From contig BAIF02000098.1 in assembly GCA_000509105.1 (NCBI GenBank), forward strand, positions 1-64,000: DNA of 64,000 nt, in the 5' to 3' direction. This DNA comes from Clostridiales bacterium VE202-21 (GTDB taxonomy: Bacteria > Bacillota > Clostridia > Lachnospirales > Lachnospiraceae). Positions 8,512 through 16,756 of this stretch are shown here, piece after piece. Each line of letters begins with the position of its first letter. Positions within the stretch are counted from its first letter, which is position 1. The translations under genes and the position numbers were made by a program. A model generated the notes under the pieces. That model did not search any database and was not told where the DNA came from. It saw nothing but the letters and a program-made list of their open reading frames with translations.

Positions 8512-9409
8512 AAAGCTTGTAGTGCTGGAACCTGTCCGGTTTGATAAAGCGGCAGAAGAAGCACTGTTTGAATATGCGGAAAATGTACGGATCTACCGCG
8601 ACATTCCTCCTGATGACGCGGAAAAAATCAGACGTATGAAGGATGCAGAAGCTGTGCTTGTGTTCTATACGAGCCAAATCGGTGCACAGGTGATTGAGGC
8701 CTGTAAGGATCTCCGGTACATCGGAATGTGCTGCAGCCTTTATACGCCGGCAAGCGCGAATGTGGATATCAGTTATGCCCGGGGAAAAGGAATCACTGTG
8801 ACTGGAATCCGGAAGTATGGTGACCAGGGCGTACCAGAGTTCATCTCGAGTGAACTGGTGCGCCTGTTCCACGGATTTGGACCGAGGCGCTGGCAGGAAG
8901 AGGAAATGGAGCTTACAGGAGTAAAGCTCGGTATCGTGGGAATGGGAGATGTGGGCACAGCAGTTGCAGAATTAATGCTTGCATTTCAGATGGATGTTTA
9001 TTATTTCAGCCGGACCCGCAAGCCCGGTATAGAAGACAAGGGTGCAAGGTATCTGCCATTTCACAGGCTGTTGGAAACGGTGGATGTGCTCACGACACAT
9101 CTTCATAAGAATACGGTCATCATGACGGAGAATGATTTTAAGCGCTTTGGAAATGGGAAAGTGCTGATCAATACGACTTTTACACCGCCTTACCCGCTGG
9201 ATGCGCTAAAAGGCTGGCTTCAGCAGCCGGGTAACTATTATATAGTGGACAGTGCGGTTTCTATCGGAGGGACGGATGGAGAAATCTATCAGATGTCGAA
9301 TGTGATCTGTCCGGATGTCATAGCGGGGCAGTCTGTTCTGTCAGGCGTCCTGCTTAGGAAGAAGGTATTACAGAATATAGAAGAGTACCTGTCTTCCCAA
9401 GACTTTTGA
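8498..9409 (+). CDS. Divergent D-2-hydroxyacid dehydrogenase-like protein
   Basis: A 303-residue protein with the two-domain fold of D-isomer-specific 2-hydroxyacid dehydrogenases. The NAD-binding loop is VKLGIVGMGDVGTAVAEL. The segment that normally carries the catalytic arginine (NTxRG-type) reads LINTTFTPPYPLD instead, and the usual His/Glu pair is not obvious. It may therefore act on an unusual substrate or not be a classical dehydrogenase. The start at 8498 gives the typical KLVVLEP N-terminus and overlaps the upstream gene by 14 bp, indicating translational coupling. In this cluster it may handle a 2-oxo acid arising from RidA or lyase chemistry. Confidence 0.8.
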   Translation: MRKFKKLVVLEPVRFDKAAEEALFEYAENVRIYRDIPPDDAEKIRRMKDAEAVLVFYTSQIGAQVIEACKDLRYIGMCCSLYTPASANVDISYARGKGITVTGIRKYGDQGVPEFISSELVRLFHGFGPRRWQEEEMELTGVKLGIVGMGDVGTAVAELMLAFQMDVYYFSRTRKPGIEDKGARYLPFHRLLETVDVLTTHLHKNTVIMTENDFKRFGNGKVLINTTFTPPYPLDALKGWLQQPGNYYIVDSAVSIGGTDGEIYQMSNVICPDVIAGQSVLSGVLLRKKVLQNIEEYLSSQDF

Positions 9410-9507
9410 TACCCGGTCTTGCAGCAATCAATTTTCAGACACACTGCCAGGGCACGGGATCGGCTGCTCGAAAGAGCATATTATATTTTAAGTTAAGGAG
9501 AGAGCTT

Positions 9508-9888
9508 ATGCGAGAAATTATATCAACTTCATCAGCCCCAGCGGCTATTGGACCTTATTCTCAGGGAAATCAGATCGGGAAACTGCTCTTTTTATCGGGG
9601 CAGCTTCCGGTTGATATGGGGACTGGTGCTTTTCCGGAAAGCGTAGAAGAACAGACGGAGAAATCACTGACCAATATCCGTTCCATTCTTGAGGCCAAAG
9701 GAGGTACGATGGATCACGTTGTAAAGACAACAGTATTCCTTAGCGACATGAACCATTTTGCCGCCATGAACCGTGTATACGAGAAATTCTTCACAACAGG
9801 CGCGTATCCCTCACGCAGTGCGGTAGAAGTGGCAAGGCTGCCCAAGGATGCACTGGTGGAGATTGAGGCAATTGCCTATATTGAATAA
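9508..9888 (+). CDS. RidA family reactive-intermediate deaminase
   Basis: A 126-residue RidA/YjgF-family protein: STSSAPAAIGPYSQGNQIGK at the N-terminus, LLFLSGQLPVD, then a conserved C-terminal region with ARLPKDALVEIEAIAY. These trimeric enzymes hydrolyse enamines or imines such as 2-aminoacrylate released by PLP enzymes. TAAGGAGAG precedes the ATG at 9508. The pairing with the PLP-dependent C-S lyase just downstream fits: the lyase releases 2-aminoacrylate and RidA turns it into pyruvate plus ammonia. This link is inferred from known family chemistry. Confidence 0.92.
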   Translation: MREIISTSSAPAAIGPYSQGNQIGKLLFLSGQLPVDMGTGAFPESVEEQTEKSLTNIRSILEAKGGTMDHVVKTTVFLSDMNHFAAMNRVYEKFFTTGAYPSRSAVEVARLPKDALVEIEAIAYIE

Positions 9889-9892
9889 TCTT

Positions 9893-9918
9893 AACAGTTC
9901 AGGCGGGCGTGAACTGTT
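9893..9918 (+). repeat. Intergenic hairpin repeat, hairpin-only copy
   Basis: Perfect nine-base arms AACAGTTCA and TGAACTGTT flank an 8-nt GC-rich loop, five bases after the RidA stop. The arms match the repeat family at 925, 42215 and 57205. It lies inside the putative operon and may terminate or attenuate transcription between ridA and the C-S lyase gene. Confidence 0.6.
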
Positions 9919-9986
9919 ACACATTATCTCATGGTTTACAGACCGCCCTATATATGGACAACTGCATCAAGTAAGGAGAAAAAGAC

Positions 9987-11198
9987 ATGAAGTACAACTT
10001 TGATGAAATTATTGACCGACGCCATACAAGCTGCATGAATACGGACGGGTTCAGACAGTACATTTTTCATGCGGACGAAAACATGAAATTCCCCTATGCG
10101 GATGAGGAGTTTATCCGCATGTGGATTGCGGACATGGAGTTTGCCACACCGGACTGCATTATCGATGGGATACAAAAAAGACTTGACCGGAAGATTTTCG
10201 GATATACCAGACTTTTCGGGGATGCGTATTTTCAGGCATTTCAGGCATGGACCAGAAAACTATATGGCTGGACATTTCCTCAGTCAGATCTCTACATATC
10301 CCATGGAGTTATCCCTGCGTTATATGAACTGACCGGCTATATATGTGAGCCGGGCGATAAGGTACTGATTCTGACTCCGTCCTATGCATACTTCAAGTAT
10401 GCCGCAGAATATAACAATGTGGAATATGTCTGTTCAGACCTGTTGAACCGGAAAGGGGACGGCTATTATGAAATGGATTTTGAGGATATCAGGAATAAGG
10501 CGGCAGACCCGGATGTGAAATTATGCATATTCTGCAGTCCGCACAATCCTTCCGGGCGCATCTGGACAGAGAAGGAACTGCGTACATTCGCAGATATCTG
10601 CCTGGAGAATGGATTGTTAATTATCTCGGATGAAATCCACTGTGACCTTATCCGCAGCGGGCTTTCACACATTCCCCTTGCTAAGCTGTATCCCAATAGT
10701 GACAGAATTATCACCTGCATGGCCCCGAGTAAGACATTTAATACCGCCGGACTGCAGTTTTCCAATATTATCATTCCGAATGAGGATGTACGCAAACTTT
10801 GGCTGGCACGGCATAACTTTGATCTCAACCCGCTTTCGCTGGCGGGTGCGCAGGCAGCTTATGAAGGCGGATACGACTGGATGATGGAACTGAGGCAGTA
10901 TCTGGATGCGAATTTCGAATTTGTGCGGGATTATCTGGAGAAGCATCTGCCGAAAGCCGTATTTCGCATTCCTGAGGCAACCTATCTTGGATGGGTAGAT
11001 ATTGGGGCATATGTGGAAGACGGTATGAACCTGCCATTGTTCTTTGCGGAAAATGCGGGAGTACTGCTGGAGGGAGGCAATATGTTTGTCCAGAATTCAG
11101 ACACGTACATCCGCCTCAATGTGGCCTGCCCAAGGGCCCTGCTTGCTGAGGGGCTTTCGAGAATCTGCGGGGCTCTGAATAGACGTGAACGGAAGTGA
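9987..11198 (+). CDS. MalY/PatB-type PLP-dependent C-S beta-lyase
   Basis: A 403-residue fold-type I aminotransferase-like enzyme of the MalY/PatB group. The PLP lysine is K249 in MAPSKTFNTAGLQ. Other family segments are FCSPHNPSGRIW and LIISDEIHCDLI (the PLP-contacting Asp). Such enzymes cleave cystathionine or cysteine conjugates to a thiol, pyruvate and ammonia. AAGGAGA precedes the ATG. Its place beside ridA and the GRE suggests a sulfur- or amine-containing substrate for the cluster, but a simple aminotransferase role cannot be ruled out. Confidence 0.88.
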   Translation: MKYNFDEIIDRRHTSCMNTDGFRQYIFHADENMKFPYADEEFIRMWIADMEFATPDCIIDGIQKRLDRKIFGYTRLFGDAYFQAFQAWTRKLYGWTFPQSDLYISHGVIPALYELTGYICEPGDKVLILTPSYAYFKYAAEYNNVEYVCSDLLNRKGDGYYEMDFEDIRNKAADPDVKLCIFCSPHNPSGRIWTEKELRTFADICLENGLLIISDEIHCDLIRSGLSHIPLAKLYPNSDRIITCMAPSKTFNTAGLQFSNIIIPNEDVRKLWLARHNFDLNPLSLAGAQAAYEGGYDWMMELRQYLDANFEFVRDYLEKHLPKAVFRIPEATYLGWVDIGAYVEDGMNLPLFFAENAGVLLEGGNMFVQNSDTYIRLNVACPRALLAEGLSRICGALNRRERK

Positions 11199-11238
11199 CA
11201 TTAAAGGAATACTTTAAAGCAGAAGAGGGGGAACAGAT

Positions 11239-12177
11239 ATGAACGGGCTGGAGATTTCAAAGAGATACTTCACAGCCTGCGGTTTGCCGATGCTTCAAAA
11301 GGAGTTCAGTGACTATACCCAGGTGATTGCCGCGGGGCTGGCGGGCCAGGGGTCAGAATGTCTTGGATTTGATGATGAGATTTCACGGGATCATGACTGG
11401 GGGCCCGGCTTTTGTCTCTGGCTTCCACAGAAGTATTATGATGAGATCGGCGGGGCGCTTCAACTGGCGTATGATGCCCTGCCGGGATGTAATGGCGGCT
11501 GTACAGATTCTTTCTATACCCCGGAACGAAGAAAACGGGTGGGCGTACACTCAATCGAAGAGTTCTACAGCAGTCTGATCGGGTATCCAAGGGCTCCGGA
11601 TCATAACCTGGAGTGGCTGAGGGTACCGGAACATTATTTTGCTATGTCGGTGAACGGGGAGGTGTTCTGTGATCCTCTTGGAGAATTTACTAAGATCCGT
11701 AATATATTGGCTGGATTCTTTCCGGAAGATGTATTAAAAAAGAAGCTTGCTGGTAAGTGTGCGGCAATGGGGCAGGCGGGACAGTACAATTACGCCAGGT
11801 GTATCCAGCGCAGGGATTTTGCGGCGGCAGCCCTGACGTGCAGCAGGTTTGTAACGGCGGCGCTTGGAGCGTTGTATCTTTTGAATGGGAGGTATATGCC
11901 CTTTTATAAGTGGGTATTCCGTGGAGCAGAGGAATTATCCGAACCGAAGGGGTGCGCTGAAGAACTGAAGAAGCTGATACTTTTGTCGGATGTGAATGAG
12001 AGTGTAAAAAAGGCTCTGCTGATTGAGCGGGTGTGTATTCAGATTAGTAAGGAAGTTATCCGCCGGGGGTGGTCCCGGGCCGGCGACAGTTTTATGCAGT
12101 TTCATGCGGAACAGATTATGGAACATATTACAGATCCCGTGCTGCGGAGTCTGCCGGTTATGGCAGGGGAGTCATGA
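11239..12177 (+). CDS. DUF4037 family protein (nucleotidyltransferase-like)
   Basis: A 312-residue DUF4037-type protein. The N-terminal region carries GQGSECLGFDDEISRDHDWG, resembling the GS...D motif of minimal nucleotidyltransferase folds. An alpha-helical C-terminal domain follows (LKKLILLSDVNESVKKALLI). AGAGGGGGA lies before the ATG, 40 bp after the C-S lyase gene, so it is probably the last gene of the GRE operon. The biochemical role of the family is unknown. Its consistent strand and close spacing argue that it belongs to the pathway. Confidence 0.75.
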   Translation: MNGLEISKRYFTACGLPMLQKEFSDYTQVIAAGLAGQGSECLGFDDEISRDHDWGPGFCLWLPQKYYDEIGGALQLAYDALPGCNGGCTDSFYTPERRKRVGVHSIEEFYSSLIGYPRAPDHNLEWLRVPEHYFAMSVNGEVFCDPLGEFTKIRNILAGFFPEDVLKKKLAGKCAAMGQAGQYNYARCIQRRDFAAAALTCSRFVTAALGALYLLNGRYMPFYKWVFRGAEELSEPKGCAEELKKLILLSDVNESVKKALLIERVCIQISKEVIRRGWSRAGDSFMQFHAEQIMEHITDPVLRSLPVMAGES

Positions 12178-12256
12178 GCGGCAGTATGTTAGGAGATGCT
12201 GATAAGAAGCAGTTGTTTTATAAATGCGTGTCGTGAAACATCTTTATAAAGTTAAA

Positions 12257-12292
12257 AGGAGCAGTATAACATGTATGAGTTATACTGCTCCT
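12257..12292. terminator. Perfect 14-bp hairpin, end of the GRE cluster
   Basis: Arms AGGAGCAGTATAAC (12257-12270) and GTTATACTGCTCCT (12279-12292) are exact complements with an 8-nt loop. It lies 80 bp after the DUF4037 stop. On the minus strand it is followed by a T-rich stretch, so it may serve the converging DUF4097 operon as well. Confidence 0.75.
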
Positions 12293-12307
12293 GTGTCCTG
12301 CTTAGTG

Positions 12308-12337
12308 AAAGGGGTCTGACCCCTTTGAGGTTTTTTT
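12308..12337 (+). terminator. GGGGTC/GACCCC hairpin followed by a T-run
   Basis: AAAGGGGT (12308-12315) pairs with ACCCCTTT (12319-12326). After GAGG comes a run of seven T. This is a canonical intrinsic terminator layout for the rightward GRE operon, eight bases before the stop of the converging DUF4097 gene. Confidence 0.65.
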
Positions 12338-12344
12338 AAGTCCA

Positions 12345-13277
12345 TTACAGTCTCTTCACTTCAGCCCCTCCGCTGACACTCTCAAAGCGGAAGGAAGCTC
12401 CTCCACCCTTATAGGTACCCCGTCCTTCTTTATGTGTCATCTCGAAGTCGCAGTTAAAATAACCGCTGACGGTGTCCAGTTTGTAAGTGAATCCGTCGTT
12501 CTCCGGTATGGTAAAGGATGCATTGCCACTGACACTGTCGGTTCTTATCTTATTCGGGCAGACTTTTGAGGTTACGGAGATGAGCCCGGATACAGTATCG
12601 GAATCAATATTTTGGAAGCTTCCTTCTACTTGTACATCGCCGCTGGTTGTATTCGTCTCCAGTTTGCCGTCCACATACAGTGTGTTTCCGGTCAGACTTC
12701 CACTGGTACTGTCCATGGAGAGCCCATCGGTTTTGCAGCCGGTCAGATCAAAATCACCGGACGTGGAATCCAAGCGGAACTGGCTTGCCGTTATTCCGCT
12801 TATTTCTGCATCTGCGGAGATCGTATCAATCCGGAACGAGCCCATGGATTCTGCTGTTTTCTCCGGAATTTTAACAAAAAGTTCCTTATGAAGAGTGGAG
12901 TTGTTAAAAAAGACCCTTTTCTGTGCCTTCTGATATTGAATGATCAGTTTGCCGTTTTTAACATAATATTGAAGCTGTTGTTTTTCGCTCAGGTCCTGTA
13001 ATGCTTTTTCATAAAACTGTACGGTCTCGCCGTCGTATGCCGCCACATGGATCCGCCCGTCAAGCCAGTTGAGTTCCAGGTCTTTTATTTCATTTCCGTC
13101 GATCTGGGCACTTCCTGTTTTATATTTTCCTGAATCAGCATAGTAGTAACCGTTGTTGATTCCAATGGAAATGACGTTGATCTTTCCGAACAGACCTAGA
13201 ATAAGTATTACAATCAGTGCCACAGCCGCGATTGTCCAGGCTATGATCCTGATGACTGCCGATTGCCTTCTATTCAT
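12345..13277 (-). CDS. DUF4097 family beta-strand repeat membrane protein
   Basis: A 310-residue protein with one N-terminal membrane helix (about residues 8-30, IIAWTIAAVALIVILILGLF). The rest is an extracytoplasmic right-handed beta-solenoid-like domain with repeated FRLDSTSGDFDLTG, LSMDSTSGSL, ETNTTSGDV and IDSDTVSG units, diagnostic of DUF4097/DUF4098. TAGGAGG precedes the ATG at 13277. It is third in the PadR / permease-prefix / DUF4097 module, a common Firmicute set thought to sense or respond to envelope conditions. Molecular function is unknown. Confidence 0.88.
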   Translation of the reverse strand: MNRRQSAVIRIIAWTIAAVALIVILILGLFGKINVISIGINNGYYYADSGKYKTGSAQIDGNEIKDLELNWLDGRIHVAAYDGETVQFYEKALQDLSEKQQLQYYVKNGKLIIQYQKAQKRVFFNNSTLHKELFVKIPEKTAESMGSFRIDTISADAEISGITASQFRLDSTSGDFDLTGCKTDGLSMDSTSGSLTGNTLYVDGKLETNTTSGDVQVEGSFQNIDSDTVSGLISVTSKVCPNKIRTDSVSGNASFTIPENDGFTYKLDTVSGYFNCDFEMTHKEGRGTYKGGGASFRFESVSGGAEVKRL

Positions 13278-13286
13278 GATTGCCTC

Positions 13287-13955
13287 CTATTTTTTTAGTT
13301 CAAATATAGCCTTTAGGATTCCTTCCACTGCAACACCGATCAGGAATATGACCCAAGTGATATGCCATGCCATTGTCCAGAAGCTGACTACGATATAAAT
13401 GACCACAATGACAGCCCAAAGTGCGCTGCTGAGCGCTCTCATTGCCCTGCGGCTGGAATCCGTCTGCTCCTGCCATTCCTTGAACTCTTCCACGATTGAG
13501 TCATCGGTTCTCTGGTAGCGCGGTTTGGTCAGGTTGTTGTAAATAAGAAGTGCCGTTGCGACAGCAATCATAATAAACATGAGAGCCGGTGCTAGTTTGT
13601 TCTCGAAAATAGTATCGGAGAGCAGGATAGGAGGGAGAACGCTCATAATGTACATCATCACTGCAACAGAAATCAGGACTGCCGACTTCCTGCGTCCCTT
13701 ATCCAGCGCTTCTTTCGTTATAGGCAGGCCTTCGGAGGATGGCGCGCCGTGAAGCCCTGCCAGGAGCTCATCCATATCGCCGATGCTTGCAACCGCTATG
13801 TTGTATGCCGCCTCGGGGGTTCTGCCTTCTGCGATCATGTCGTGGTATTTATCGACCAGATTCTGCAGAATCTCTTCCTTTAACTCTACGGACTTCCTGG
13901 TCGGTTTGACATCCCGGAACAGATGATCCATATATGCCCTTAATTTATTTTCCAT
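13287..13955 (-). CDS. Permease-prefix-domain (DUF1700-like) membrane protein
   Basis: About 222 residues starting MENKLRAYMDHLFRDVKPT. The start at 13955 is preferred because AAGGAGGA lies just upstream and the family begins this way. Residues about 1-70 form the permease-prefix domain (LKEEILQNLVDKYHDMIAEG). Three or four hydrophobic helices follow (SAVLISVAVMMYIMSVLPPI, APALMFIMIAVATALLIY, ALWAVIVVIYIVVSFW). It is translationally coupled to padR, whose repaired reading frame overlaps this start by 11 bases. It probably works with the DUF4097 protein at the membrane. Confidence 0.85.
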   Translation of the reverse strand: MENKLRAYMDHLFRDVKPTRKSVELKEEILQNLVDKYHDMIAEGRTPEAAYNIAVASIGDMDELLAGLHGAPSSEGLPITKEALDKGRRKSAVLISVAVMMYIMSVLPPILLSDTIFENKLAPALMFIMIAVATALLIYNNLTKPRYQRTDDSIVEEFKEWQEQTDSSRRAMRALSSALWAVIVVIYIVVSFWTMAWHITWVIFLIGVAVEGILKAIFELKK

Positions 13956-14300
13956 GTGTATCCTCCTTCTTCTCACCACTCCTGATTAAAATATCAATGA
14001 GCCCTTTGGCTTCCTCCCACTCCGCTTTCATCCGCTGGTAAGCCAGATCCCCCTCCGGCGTGATGGAATAGTAACGCCTTCGGGCGCTGTGTTCTCGTCC
14101 CCCCAGTAAGAACAGATATATCCCGCGCTTTCCAGCCGACGAAATGCCGTATACAGGGTGGCTTCTTTGAGCTCATACTGATTGTCTGTCTTTATCTGAA
14201 TGTCTTTATTGATCTTATATCCATAACTGTCTTCTTCGGTCAAATGGGCCAGAATGATTGTGTCCGTATGTCCGCGAATCAAATCGGATGCTATTGACAT
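13945..14300 (-). pseudogene. padR: PadR family regulator with a one-base frameshift
   Basis: Residues 1-69 read as a normal PadR winged helix (DTIILAHLTEEDSYGYKINK, then ATLYTAFRRLESAGYI). Near 14089-14092 the frame breaks. Restoring one C (AAC AC to AAC CAC) joins it to RRRYYSITPEGDLAYQRMKA and on to a stop at 13945, overlapping the next gene by 11 bases as expected in this module. In the given sequence the protein ends after about 90 residues with a foreign tail. The loss is either a real mutation, which would derepress the operon, or a read error; the intact flanking codons favour the latter. GGAGG precedes the ATG. Confidence 0.85.
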
Positions 14301-14351
14301 ATATTCATACCTCCTTTTCTGTACTTACATTTAACCATAGCATACCTCGCC

Positions 14352-14398
14352 TGTCAATGTATATATGGGAATAAAATATATTCATGACAAATGTCATG
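14352..14398 (-). promoter_or_regulatory. padR operon promoter and candidate PadR operator
   Basis: On the minus strand a perfect -35 TTGACA (14357-14352) is followed 17 nt later by TTAAAT as a possible -10. Upstream lies a perfect palindrome CATGACAAATGTCATG (14383-14398), of the ATGACA/TGTCAT type seen for PadR-like repressors. It sits before the -35 box, about 80 bp from the padR start. Confidence 0.5.
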
Positions 14399-14553
14399 TG
14401 GTTTTATGGTATAGAAACCTCTTTTGAAATTTCCAATATCATAAAAATTAGCGGGGGATGCAAACGCCGTGATAAGGTATTGAAGTATTGTTAGAAGTTT
14501 TCAGTTTTTTACATGGAAGTTTGCCGTACTTATTGATATAGTAGATATGGTGT

Positions 14554-14672
14554 AGCAGCTGTTTGAAGAAGCAGGAAAAACAAGGATAGATGAAGCTGTA
14601 AAATGCATGGTGGAAATATATGGATTAGGGGCTAAAACAGCATTGGGGTATGGCGTTGTAGAAATGCAGTAA
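14554..14672 (+). pseudogene. Decayed CRISPR RAMP protein C-terminus (Cmr6-like)
   Basis: The last 38 codons read QLFEEAGKTRIDEAVKCMVE followed by IYGLGAKTALGYGVVEMQ and a stop at 14672. The GxGxKTxxGYG glycine-rich loop is a hallmark of RAMP-fold Cas proteins and looks most like the end of type III-B Cmr6. The same frame continues upstream past a TAG with plausible residues (FFTWKFAVLIDIVDMV) and then decays. It lies just before the CRISPR leader on the same strand, where the last cas gene would be. The family call is from pattern memory; Cas6-like is the alternative. Confidence 0.5.
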
Positions 14673-14688
14673 GTGTTAAAATAATAAA

Positions 14689-14859
14689 GTGCGAATCAGT
14701 AGCGGACAGGAATTTCCCGGGAGATTCGCACCTTAAAAATAAGGAGCGGAAGGGGATACAGATGGAAAAAATACAAATTTAATGAGATGAATCAATTGAT
14801 TTTGTGGTAAATGTATATTATTATGATCTTGAAGTAAAGCAAATTTATTTAGTTTTGCT
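14689..14859 (+). promoter_or_regulatory. CRISPR leader with inverted repeat
   Basis: The AT-rich stretch between the RAMP relic and repeat 1 carries an inverted repeat GTGCGAATC (14689-14697) / GATTCGCAC (14723-14731) with CCCGGGA between. Similar GTGCGAA...TTCGCAC hairpins are, as I recall, common at the leader start of type I-C loci. The 3' half is A/T rich and runs into the first perfect repeat, while degenerate repeats are at the far end, so this is the leader side. Confidence 0.6.
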
Positions 14860-15897
14860 GTCACCGCTTGCGTATGCGGTGTGGATCGAAATTCCTTGGA
14901 TTTTTTCGTTGCGATAAATTGGTAACCGTCACCGCTTGCGTATGCGGTGTGGATCGAAATTTTAAATTCTTTTAACCCAATCCCGTCATTTGAGTCACCG
15001 CTTGCGTATGCGGTGTGGATCGAAATTCCTTTTCTTTTTATTTATTTAAACCTTACGGGTCACCGCTTGCGTATGCGGTGTGGATCGAAATCCGTATTCT
15101 TGGAAATACCCTGTATTAGCAAAGGGTCACCGCTTGCGTATGCGGTGTGGATCGAAATTTTTCATGGTTTCGAATTTGTTTTTCACTTTTCCGTCACCGC
15201 TTGCGTATGCGGTGTGGATCGAAATCCATCCAGCTCAAAATCAACCTCTGTCGGAACGTGTCACCGCTTGCGTATGCGGTGTGGATCGAAATATTGTAAA
15301 CTTCCACCACCGCGACATAATCAATGTCACCGCTTGCGTATGCGGTGTGGATCGAAATTGTCATATTGTAGTAATTGTCAAAAATCATAAACCGTCACCG
15401 CTTGCGTATGCGGTGTGGATCGAAATTACGATTTACCCCCACAACGTAACATAGTAGCAACGTCACCGCTTGCGTATGCGGTGTGGATCGAAATAGTTTT
15501 GACATCTTTCCAGTTTTACTGTTTAGCGTCACCGCTTGCGTATGCGGTGTGGATCGAAATATCCATGTTAACAGTTCCGAAAACCATTGCGTTGTGTCAC
15601 CGCTTGCGTATGCGGTGTGGATCGAAATCGCTTGTGAGAATTATTTTTACAACCACTGGATCGTCACCGCTTGCGTATGCGGTGTGGATCGAAATCGTAT
15701 CAATGATATCGCTGTCAGCAGTTTCAGAAGTCACCGCTTGCGTATGCGGTGTGGATCGAAATTCCAACATTTTTGTACGACCATATGATTTTTGCGGTCA
15801 CCGCTTGCGTATGCGGTGCGGATTGAAATAATCATGTAGATTAAAGTCAGATTGGGGTCCTCTAGTCACCACTTGCGTATGCGGTGTGGATCGAAAA
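14860..15897 (+). CRISPR. CRISPR array, 16 repeats / 15 spacers, no cas genes
   Basis: The 33-nt repeat begins GTCACCGC, has the hairpin CACCGC-TTGCGTAT-GCGGTG and ends GGATCGAAAT, resembling type I-C repeats. Repeat starts: 14860, 14928, 14994, 15059, 15126, 15193, 15260, 15326, 15394, 15462, 15528, 15596, 15663, 15730, 15797, 15865. Spacers are 32-35 nt and all different. Repeats 1-14 are identical. Repeat 15 has GCGGATTGAAAT and repeat 16 has CACCACTT and lacks the final T, marking the old trailer end. A GTCACC trace at 15936 may be a further ruin. No cas1, cas2 or effector gene is present. Apparent open frames across the array are repeat artefacts. Confidence 0.97.
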
Positions 15898-16317
15898 AAA
15901 TAAGATTACCAGCTAACCCACCGGGAAAAGCCATAGTCACCATCCAAGTACCTCGAATAATAATTAATTTGCTTTTAAGCTGAGATAAATTTTCGATGTA
16001 CTAAGTATGGTTTAAAATCTTCTTGATATATCCTCTGCATCTATTCTTTTGTCGTAAGTTAAATGAGACGCCACAGTAAAAAATATTACATGCTATTTTT
16101 AACATGTTATAGGCAAGAATTCCCCTTCCTCTTTAGGTGGAGGATGAATTGCAATTAGCCTATCGGCGAAAATAGCTATATACCATATCTGGTACAGAAG
16201 ATTTTTTCTGAAATCTAATATCAAATTCTTTGATAAAATTCTTTTCTAAACTATGGACGAACACTCGTTCTGTTATGGCAAGCATGATATAATGTAACCA
16301 GTCGATAAATTGAAGGA
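15898..16317. other. Gene-free stretch between the CRISPR array and IS remnant
   Basis: About 420 bp of AT-rich DNA with no convincing coding frame. It probably includes the left end of the IS200/IS605 remnant that begins at 16318. No terminator or promoter was recognised. Confidence 0.4.
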
Positions 16318-16700
16318 GTGGTGAATGTAACGGAATTAGACCGTAATGCACATTCAGCATATTTGCTCTGTTACCATCTGATTATGGTAGTAAAATCTCG
16401 GAGAAAAGTGATCCATGATTATATATCGGATCGGGCCAGGGATATATTTGAATATATTGCGCCTAAGTATGGAATTACGTTGGAAGAATGGAATCATGAC
16501 ATAGATCATGTTTATGTGATATTCCGTGCAGAGCCTAGGAGTGAAATCAGCAAATTTATCAATGCTTATAAGAGTGCCAGTAGTAGACTACTGAAGAAGG
16601 AATATCCACAGATTCGCGAAAAACTATGGAACCCATTTAGGGCGATTGAGAAAGAAGCCCCCACTTCAAATCTATGATTAAGTGGTGGGAGCATGTCACG
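16318..16700 (+). mobile_element. IS200/IS605 remnant: truncated TnpA joined to the right end
   Basis: The Y1 transposase frame starts with GTG at 16318 and reads typical TnpA sequence (AHSAYLLCYHLIMVVKSRRK; LEEWNHDIDHVYVIFRAEPR; KFINAYKSASSRLLKKEYP). The HxH-type motif is altered to DHVYV. After REKLWNPF the frame switches to RAIEKEAPTSNL and stops at 16677, so the catalytic tyrosine region is missing. The following CCCCCACTT...AAGTGGTGGG hairpin (16658-16690) is typical of an IS605-family right end. The element thus looks like an internal deletion from tnpA to the distal end, losing tnpB. It cannot transpose by itself. Confidence 0.75.
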
Positions 16701-16756
16701 TTTGTTTCACTATAATTAACCTTTAGAAGAAAAAAACAATTATTAAGGACAATATT

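Noticed and set aside
14947-15831. Long open reading frames across the CRISPR array
   Set aside because: The 33-nt repeat is 11 codons without a stop, so repeated SPLAYAVWIE- or VTACVCGVDRN-like peptides arise automatically; no ribosome site or family similarity.
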